This document shows positions 1 through 5,930 of a DNA stretch of 5,930 bases, piece after piece. Source of the stretch: Bacillota bacterium (lineage in GTDB: Bacteria; Bacillota; Bacilli; Paenibacillales; NBRC-103111); assembly GCA_023391955.1 (NCBI GenBank), contig JAEWAA010000575.1:1-5930 (forward strand), given 5' to 3'. Under the pieces are notes generated by a model. That model was not told where the DNA came from, did no database searches, and worked only from the letters and a program-made list of their open reading frames with translations. Position numbers and translations under genes: made by a program. Each line of letters begins with the position of its first letter. Position 1 is the first letter of the stretch.

Positions 1-1020
1 CAGCCAGCCGAGGAATGGCTTTTGGACCATTCGGAATTTATTGAAGCGGAAATATTGGGTTTAAAAGAGGACACCTTGGGCCTGCCGGCCAAAACTCTGC
101 CTGCTGTAGGCAAAGCCGGAGAGCGCCGGATTTCTGCCATCTGTGCGGCATATCTGGAGGAAACCGACGGCTTCTACGGTGAGGATACGCTGGTTGCTTA
201 CTTGGAGGCGTATCAGGAGGTTTCCGTGCTGTCCATTGCCGAAGCCTGGTCCCTTCCCGTATTTATGAAAATAGAGCTGCTCCGCCGGCTGGCCGCTTTG
301 ATGGAGCCGGTGAAGGAACGGCGCAATATATGTGCCAGGGTGGACAGAATGCTGGCGGATATTCCGCCTTCGGAGCTGACACCGGAGCGGCTGAAGGAAT
401 CCCTGGAGGGTGCCGGGCTGGAGCTGCCCCTGTCCGGTGCAGTGATTGTCCAGTTGGTATGCCACCTGCGGGAGCATGCGGAGGATTCGGCGCATCTGGG
501 CGAATGGCTGGTATGCAAGCTGGACAACGGACCCGAAAGCCTGGACTCCATTCTTTCTTATGATTATCAACTGCAGGCGCAATATCAGGTGAGTACGGGC
601 AATGTCATCGGGAGCCTGCGGAATCTCTCCCGGACCCAATGGAGTCCTTTGTTCGAGCAAATCAGCATGGTGGAGAACACCCTCCGCCAGGAGCGTGCGG
701 GAGACTACCCCCGGCTGGACAATGCCAGCCGCCACACCCTGCGCAGCCGGACAGCCACCTTGGCCAAGCGGATGCGGGTACCGGAGAATCTGGTTGCGGC
801 CAAAGCGGTGGAGCTGGCTGACGGGAGATTGCGCGCCCGGGAGCATGAAGCAGCTGCCGCCCAAGCGGCCGGGGCCGATGCGGAAACCGGAGGCGGCCTG
901 CTTTCCCGGGACTGCTGCGCCGCCTATTATCTCCTGGAGGGCCGGGGGCTCACCGCCCTGCAAAAGGCACTCCGCCAATGCGGCAAAACCGGGGCTCTGC
1001 CGGAAGCCGGGATCAAAACC
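1..1020 (+). other. N-terminal cytoplasmic region of the glucan synthase
   Basis: Residues 1-340 precede the first membrane segment and match blocks I know from the family: WLLDHSEFIEAEI at 6-18, YLEAYQEVSVLSIAEAWSLP at about 67-86, SLRNLSRTQW at 205-214, and the helical stretch from about 220 (SMVENTLRQERAGDYPRLD) to 272 (VAAKAVELA). A Gly/Ala-rich spacer (about 281-300) precedes AAYYLLEGRG, equivalent to the family's GYYLI-like block. The region is largely helical, has no signal peptide in the visible part, and is expected to sit in the cytoplasm. Its exact job is not established to my knowledge. It may help in initiation, since the Brucella enzyme is known to use a protein-linked intermediate. 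Confidence 0.8.
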
Positions 1021-4000
1021 CGGGCCGCCATGCTGTATATGCAGCTGTTGGTGCTGGCCTTTGCGGCGGCACTGGTCTTGGTGTCCCTCTGGATCGGCCG
1101 CAACGCCGGTAATTTGTCCCTTGGAGGCTGGGTTGCCATTGTGCTTCTGGCGGCACTGCCTGCCAGCGAGTACGCCATTACCGCCCTGCATTGGCTGATC
1201 GAACGGGTAAAAACCCCCAACCGGCTTTTGCGGTACGATTTCTCCGAAGGGGTGCCCGAGGATGCCGCCACCATGGTGGTGATTCCGGTGATCTGGTCCA
1301 CTCCTGAGGATGCCGCCGCCACTGCCGAACGGATGGAGCTTCATTATCTGGCTAACCGGGATCCCAATATCCACTTTGCCATATTGAGCGATTTCCGCGA
1401 TGCGGACAAGGAGCGGCTGCCCCAGGACGAGAAGGTGCTGAAGCAGGCTGTCAGTGAAATCGAAAAGCTGAACAGCCGTTATCCCGAAGCCACCTTCCAC
1501 CTGTTCCACCGCAGCCGCCAATGGAATGATGCGGAGCGGGTCTGGATGGGCTGGGAGCGCAAACGCGGCAAGCTGGTGGAATTCGTCCGCCTGCTTAAAG
1601 GGGACGAACACACCAGCTTCGATACCGTGGCGGGAGACAGCTCCGTGCTCTCCCGCATCCGCTATGTCATCACCCTGGATGCGGATACCCGCCTGCCACT
1701 GGAATCCGGACGCCGGATGATCGGAGCCATGCACCTGCCCTACAATCGGCCACGGCTTAATGCCGGCGGTACCCGGGTGGTCGAGGGCCACGGCGTCCTC
1801 CAGCCGAGAATCGGCATGACCTATGAAAGCGCCCGGAAATCCCGGCTGGCCTCCATCTGGTCGTCTGAGCCGGGACTGGACCCGTACGCTTTCGCCGTAT
1901 CTGATCCGTACCAGGATGCGATGGGCCAAGGGATTTTTACCGGCAAGGGAATTTTCGACGTTGACGCCTTTCATACAGTTCTGGGTCATCTTTTTCCGGA
2001 AAACAGCGTGCTGAGCCATGATCTTCTGGAGGGTGGTTTCCTGCGGGCGGGTTTTCTTTCGGACATTGAGCTGATCGACGACTGCCCGTCCACCTTCCTG
2101 TCCCATCAAAAACGGCAGCACCGCTGGACGCGGGGAGATTGGCAGCTGCTGCCCTGGCTGAAGCGCCATACCCGGAATGCGGACGGGGAGCGGATTGCCG
2201 CCGACCTGACGCCCTTGACCCGGTGGCAGATCGTGGACAATCTGCGGCGCAGCCTGCTGGCGCCTGTGCTGCTGGCTATCACCATTCTGGCTGTACCGGT
2301 GCTGCCGGGTTCCCCATGGCGCTGGTACGGGCTGGTGCTGCTGACGCTGTGTGCGCCTTTTGTCCGCCAGCTGCTGACACCGCATACCTTGGTTTACCGG
2401 CCCAAGGGGCTGCTCCTTACTCTGGCCCAGTGCGCCTTGGCGCTGGTGACGCTGCCGTTCCAAAGCATCATGCTGCTGGATGCCGTGGGGCGGACCCTTT
2501 ACCGGATCAGCGTGTCCAAACGCAGGCTGCTGGAATGGGTAAGCCAGTCCGAGGTGGAGCGGCAAAGCGGCAAAATAGGCCAGCCCCTGCTGTCCGGCTT
2601 ATCCGGCGGCTATGTTGCCATCGCTCTGCTGGCCCTCGGATTGTTTGCAGGCCGGACGATTCCGGCAGGCGGGGGCTGGGGCCCCGGCGGTTTCTCCGGT
2701 CAAGGCAGACGCTGGGCTTTTTTCCCTCCAGACGGAATCTGGGGGAGTATCGATGCGCTGCAGCTGGCCGGTCTGGCCGGAGTGATATTGTGGGCTCTGG
2801 CACCTCTGGTGGTACGTTGGCTGGACCGCGAGGCGGAATCCGACCAGGTGGTTTTCAGCAAGGATGAAGAGCAGGAGCTGCGCAAGCTGTCTGCAGATAT
2901 TTGGGCCTTTTATGAGGCGTATGTGACGGAAGAGGATTCCTGGCTGCCCCCCGACAATGTCCAAATGGAAGGGGACAAGGGGGTCGCCCACCGCACCTCC
3001 CCTACGAATATCGGGCTGTATCTCACCTGTGTGCTGGCCGCCCGGGATTTCGGGTTTATCGACACACCGGGGATGATCGAACGGCTGGAGCGGACCATCG
3101 GCACCATCGAGAGGATGGAGAAATGGGAGGGCCATCTGTACAACTGGTACGACACCACCAACCTGGCTCCGCTGAACCCGGTGTATGTGTCCACTGTGGA
3201 TTCGGGCAACCTGGCCGTCTGCCTGATTGCCGCCCGGGAGGGTCTTCTGGAATGGATGGAAACCGACGGACATCTGGGTATGAACGACCTGGTGCCGGAC
3301 AGAAGAAGGCCCCGGAGCAAGGATGAGTTTCAGGTGGCCTTTGCCCAGGAGCTGACACCCCATATCGGCCGCCGTTCCACGGTACGCAACCGGGGTACAC
3401 GACTGGCGGCGCGGATGGAATCGTTGGCGCGGTCTACCAACTTCCGCCCGCTTCTGGACGGGAAGACCAATCTCTTCTCCCTCGGGTACCATGTCAAAGA
3501 GGGCAAACGGGACAATGTGCTGTATGATCTTCTGGCCTCTGAAGCCCGGCAGGCCAGCTTTGTTGCTATTGCCATGGGCCAGGTGCCCGTATCCCACTGG
3601 AATGTGCTGGGCCGGACGTTGACCAAATCGGGCAGCCGCCCGCTTTTGCTGTCCTGGTCGGGAACCATGTTCGAATATCTGATGCCTTGGCTCTTCATGA
3701 AAACCTACCAGGATACCCTGTGGGATAGCACCTATCAGGCAGTAGTGGACCGGCAGATCGAATATGCCCGGCAGCGGAAGGTGCCCTTCGGGATTTCCGA
3801 GTCCGGCTATTACGCCTTCGATTACCAGATGAACTACCAGTACCGGGCCTTCGGGGTTCCGGGTCTAGGCTTCAAGCGCGGGCTGGAGCAGGATCTGGTG
3901 CTGGCGCCGTACGCTACCGTCATGTCCCTGCCCTTTTCCCGGGACCGGGGGATTGCCGCTTTGCACGAAATGGAGGAATGGGGCGCCAGGGGCAAATACG

Positions 4001-5930
4001 GGTTCTATGAAGCCATCGATTGCACCCCCCGCCGGATGCCGGGAGGCAGCCGACATATGGTGATCCGCAGCTTCATGGCCCACCATCAGGGCATGAGCCT
4101 GTTGACCCTGGGTAATCTGCTGCTCCCCCGGACCATGTATGACCGGTTCCATAAGAGCAAGGAGATCCAGGCAGCGGAGCTGCTGCTTCAGGAACGGATT
4201 CCTTCACGGCCCAAATGGATCCGCCATCCGGAGATGTACCGGTCCACTCCCCGGCAGGAGAAACAACCGGCGGATACGGCCTCCGTCCGGGAGTTCCGCT
4301 CCCCCCATACCGCCGTACCGGAGGTCTGCCTTCTCTCCAATGGCCGCTTCATGACGATGGTCACGGCCAGCGGTGCAGGCTTCAGCAGCTGGGATGGTCT
4401 GTCCGTCACCCGCTGGCGGGAGGAGCCGGTGCGGGATTCCTGGGTTAGCGGAATCTATATTTGGGATGTGGGCGAGGACAAGCTGTGGTCCGCTTCCTAT
4501 CAGCCGGCCTGGGTGAAGCCGGACGAAGAGCTGATCCGTTTTGAGCTGGATAAAGCTGTATTCCAGCGCCGGGACGGACAGGTGGAAACCAAAATGGAGA
4601 TTGCCGTTTCCCCGGAGGCGGATGCGGAGGTCCGGCGGATTACTCTGGTCAACCACAGCGGCGAGAAAAAGGTGCTGGAGGTCACCACCTTCATGGAGCT
4701 GGCCATGTCCAGTCCCATTGCGGATGATGCCCACCCCGCCTTCAGCAAGCTGTTTGTCCGCACCGCCTATGATGAAGAGACCGGCTGTTTGGTAGCCGGC
4801 AGGCGTCCGCGAACGGTGAAGGACCGCTCCCTCTGGTCCGCCCACCTGCTGGCGTCGGACGGGCAATCGCTGGGACCGGTGGAGTTTGAGACAGACCGGG
4901 CAGCATTTGTAGGCCGGGGGTATACCCTGGCGGAGCCTCAGAACGCCAAAAGCCGGCTGAAGGCCAAAACCGGCTCGGTAGCGGACCCCGCCTTCATCAT
5001 GCGACGCAGAGTGGAGCTGGGTCCGGGGGAAAAAGCAGTGCTGTATGCGGTGACGGCAGTGGCGGATGAACGGCAGGATGCGGTGGAAGCCGCAGCCCGT
5101 CTGGCCTGCGACCAGCAGGCGGACCGGGCGTTCCGGCTGGCGTGGAACCGCAGCCGGATCGAGCTGCGCAGCCTGCAGCTGGACGGGCGGGAAGCCGCCA
5201 TGTTCCAGCGGCTGGCGGGGCTCGCGCTCTATACCCCGCCGCTGCGTAAGGACCGCCGGGAGGCGGTTGCCGCCAATGTGAAGGGGCAGTCGGGCCTATG
5301 GTCCTTCGGAATTTCGGGGGATCGTCCGATTATGGTGGTGCAGATCGGCGACAAAAGCCATCTGCCCTTTGTGATCAAGCTGCTCACCGGCCATGAATAC
5401 GCCCGGCGGTTGGGGCTGATTTATGATTTGGTGATCCTGAACCTGTCCCGGGACGGATACCAGCAGGACCTGCAGGAGGCGCTGCAGCGGGCGGCCGAGC
5501 ATGGTGTGGACCGCTTCGGGCACGGTGTCTCCGGCATCCATGTGATTCCCGTCCACCGGCTGGCGGAGGAGGAGCGGGCGCTGCTGCTGGCGGCGGCAAG
5601 GGTCAATCTCCAGGCCGGAGGAGCCAGCCTAGCCTCCCAGCTGCGCGCCCTGCGCGGCGACAGTCCGGCGCTGGCGTTGGTTAAGACAGGCGGCAGCGTG
5701 GAAGGAACAGCTGGTGCAGACAGCCGGATGCAGGCGGGCGTGGAGCCTGGGATGAAGGAAGGCGGAACCGCAGGACCAAGGACTCCTGTGGCCGGAAATC
5801 ACTCGGGTTACGGTCAGTCCGGGACGGCCCGATTCTCTGGCGCTCCGGCGGGAATGGCCGGCGCGTCCGGGCGGGGAAATACTCCGGGTACGGGACACGC
5901 TGCAGGCAGGGGCATTCCTCCTCCTGCAGC
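1..5930 (+). CDS. ndvB: Cyclic beta-1,2-glucan synthase (NdvB/ChvB/Cgs family), internal part, both ends missing
   Basis: This membrane enzyme makes cyclic beta-1,2-glucan from UDP-glucose. The first codon in frame is base 1, and the frame has no stop across 1976 codons. In order it shows the family N-terminal region, two membrane helices, a GT84 transferase (TLDADT at 558-563, GKGIFDVDAF from 648, SHDLLEG at 672-678, RQHRWTRGDWQ at 705-715), a second membrane cluster, the glycoamylase-like cyclisation domain (NWYDTTNLAPL from 1048, YLMP at 1226-1229, GISES at 1264-1268, AHHQGMS at 1360-1366) and a GH94-type beta-sandwich. Known family members are about 2800 residues long, so roughly 800 residues, including the phosphorylase-like barrel, should lie downstream. 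The opening words (EEWLLDHSEFIEAE) resemble a block near the N-terminus of known members, so the start is probably within about 100 codons upstream. Family assignment is very secure. The reading of the last 80 codons is less certain because codon statistics change there. Confidence 0.97.
1027..1188 (+). other. First transmembrane pair
   Basis: Residues about 343-364 (MLYMQLLVLAFAAALVLVSLW) and 376-396 (GWVAIVLLAALPASEYAITAL) are hydrophobic and of membrane-spanning length. They are separated by a short polar loop (IGRNAGNLS). They sit just before the transferase domain, as in known cyclic glucan synthases. The basic run after the second helix (ERVKTPNRLLR, 401-411) fits a return to the cytoplasm by the positive-inside rule, placing the transferase domain there with UDP-glucose. 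Boundaries were judged by eye. Confidence 0.8.
1261..2160 (+). other. GT84 glycosyltransferase domain (beta-1,2-glucan polymerase)
   Basis: Residues about 421-720 form the processive transferase that adds glucose from UDP-glucose. Visible landmarks are the nucleotide-binding beta-strand start ATMVVIPVIWSTPE (423-436) and ILSDFRDAD (461-469) with acidic D464. Next are FHRSRQWNDAERVWMGWERK (502-521), the metal/UDP motif TLDADT (558-563, D560 and D562), GKGIFDVDAF (648-657), HDLLEG (673-678, likely catalytic-base region) and RQHRW (705-709) followed by TRGDWQLLPWL. RQHRW stands where processive GT-A enzymes carry Q(Q/R)xRW; here the first position is Arg, which I believe is common in this family. 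All landmarks look intact, so an active domain is inferred. Confidence 0.93.
2254..2817 (+). other. Second transmembrane cluster
   Basis: Hydrophobic segments lie at about residues 752-769 (LLAPVLLAITILAVPVLP), 774-792, 803-829, 869-884 (GGYVAIALLALGLFAG) and 919-938 (ALQLAGLAGVILWALAPLVV). With the first pair this makes seven candidates. The Agrobacterium and Brucella enzymes are reported to have six spans with both ends cytoplasmic, so one of mine is probably not spanning. The 803-829 stretch, followed by the basic RRLLEWV block, is the likeliest interface helix. The loop 885-918 between the last two segments is rich in Gly, Pro and aromatic residues and would face outside. Confidence 0.75.
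2863..4200 (+). other. Glycoamylase-like cyclisation domain (GH189 type)
   Basis: Residues about 955-1400 match the middle domain of cyclic glucan synthases, classed as glycoamylase-like in Pfam and, as I recall, assigned to GH189 from work on the Thermoanaerobacter enzyme. It closes the linear beta-1,2-glucan into a ring by transglycosylation. Key blocks are EEDSWLPPDN (977-986), AHRTSPTNIGLYL (996-1008), NWYDTTNLAPLNPVYVSTVD (1048-1067), YDLLASEARQASFVAIA (1175-1191), LSWSGTMFEYLMP (1217-1229), FGISESGYYAFD (1263-1274), FGVPGLGFKRGL (1284-1295), LAPYATVMSLP (1301-1311), YGFYEAID (1333-1340) and AHHQGMS (1360-1366). E1225, E1267 and E1337 are conserved-looking acidic residues and candidate catalysts; I cannot say which serve as acid/base and nucleophile. 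Nothing in the domain looks broken. Confidence 0.9.
4303..5070 (+). other. GH94-type N-terminal beta-sandwich domain
   Basis: Residues about 1435-1690 correspond to the sugar-phosphorylase-like (GH94, formerly GT36) sandwich that follows the cyclisation domain. Visible blocks are LLSNGRFMTMVTASGAGFSS (1444-1463), the family form of NGRY..MVT..G.G.S. These are followed by WDGLSVTRWRE, GIYIWDVGEDKLWSASYQPA (1484-1503), the beta-rich VETKMEIAVSPEADAEVRRI, AHPAFSKLFV (1577-1586) and FETDRAAFVGRG (1629-1640). In the family this part helps shape the phosphorylase side that degrades beta-1,2-glucan with phosphate and so sets ring size. The catalytic barrel itself is not in the window. Confidence 0.88.
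5113..5676 (+). other. Helical region between the sandwich and the missing GH94 catalytic part
   Basis: Residues about 1705-1892 continue the family order: FQRLAGLALYTPPLRK (1735-1750), GLWSFGISGDRPIMVVQIGD (1765-1784), LTGHEYARRLGLIYDLVILN (1795-1814), YQQDLQEALQRA (1820-1831), then ERALLLAAARVNLQAGGASL (1858-1877) and ASQLRAL. These are the usual words of NdvB proteins before the second GH94 sandwich. G/C preference at third positions is high (19 of 20 codons in 5161-5220 and 17 of 20 in 5641-5700, counted by hand), so the frame is well supported up to here. Confidence 0.85.
5689..5930 (+). other. Gly/Ala-rich low-complexity stretch at the window end
   Basis: In the main frame, residues 1897-1976 contain 22 Gly and 13 Ala in 80 positions, with Pro, Ser and Thr making up much of the rest and hardly any large hydrophobics (Y1937 and F1945 are the only aromatics). 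The tetrapeptide GTAG occurs at 1902-1905 and 1922-1925, but there is no regular period. The position matches the variable linker that joins the two GH94-type parts in this family. The expected downstream block (an NGxGGF-like word) has not appeared by base 5930, so the linker is at least 80 residues long if the frame is right. It is either an expanded flexible linker or a sign of a frame change. Confidence 0.6.

Noticed and set aside
602..1198. A 198-codon plus-strand open frame overlapping the N-terminal region.
   Set aside because: Its composition (Pro, Cys, Arg, Trp, Ser) is typical of a shadow frame, and the main frame matches family blocks on both sides and across it.
61..2565. An 834-codon open frame on the minus strand.
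   Set aside because: Its codons are exact reverse complements of the sense codons, so it can only be stopped by sense TTA, CTA or TCA. GC-rich codon choice (CTG/TTG for Leu, TCC/AGC for Ser) avoids these for long stretches; the stop at 61-63 is a sense TTA. The translation is rich in Gln, His, Gly and Pro and resembles no family, while the sense strand is a clear glucan synthase.
2139..2867. A 242-codon plus-strand open frame in a different frame, starting with ATG-like context.
   Set aside because: It is Ala/Arg/Gly-rich, fits an off-frame reading of GC-rich DNA, and overlaps fully with the well-supported membrane region of the main gene.
2599..3597. A 332-codon minus-strand open frame in the same register.
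   Set aside because: Same mirror-frame effect over the highly conserved membrane and cyclisation domain; no recognisable protein words.
1..5930. Promoters, terminators, RNA genes, CRISPR arrays, insertion sequences or attachment sites.
   Set aside because: The entire window is coding sequence of one gene. I saw no tRNA or rRNA-like pattern, no direct repeat array, no inverted terminal repeats, and no hairpin followed by a T-run.

Overview
The whole window lies inside one very large plus-strand gene. Reading from base 1, the frame stays open through all 5930 bases (1976 complete codons and two extra bases), with no start codon context, stop codon or intergenic DNA. The product is recognisably a cyclic beta-1,2-glucan synthase of the NdvB/ChvB/Cgs type. 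Both ends are cut off: the start is probably only a short way upstream, and the stop is probably several hundred codons downstream. Residue numbers below count from base 1 of the window, not from the true start.

From left to right the protein shows these regions. First is a cytoplasmic N-terminal region typical of the family (residues 1-340), then two membrane segments (about 343-396). A family GT84 glycosyltransferase domain follows (about 421-720), then a second membrane cluster (about 752-939). Next come the glycoamylase-like middle domain that closes the glucan ring (about 955-1400) and a GH94-type beta-sandwich with a following helical region (about 1435-1892). Last is a glycine/alanine-rich low-complexity stretch running off the window (about 1897-1976). 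The second sandwich and the phosphorylase-like GH94 barrel expected at the C-terminus lie outside.

The domains form one assembly line. The membrane-bound GT84 domain polymerises beta-1,2-glucose from UDP-glucose on the cytoplasmic side, the GH94 part trims chain length by phosphorolysis, and the middle domain cyclises the chain by transglycosylation. This division of labour is known for the family and is inferred here from domain content.

The DNA is GC-rich (roughly 60% by eye) with strong G/C preference at third codon positions. The protein wording looks to me closer to the Firmicute versions (Paenibacillus or clostridial type) than to rhizobial NdvB. A Paenibacillus-like, fairly GC-rich Firmicute is my best guess, with limited confidence.

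I see no undescribed system. The one part that deserves a second look is the final 240 bases, where codon-position statistics leave the frame used by the rest of the gene.
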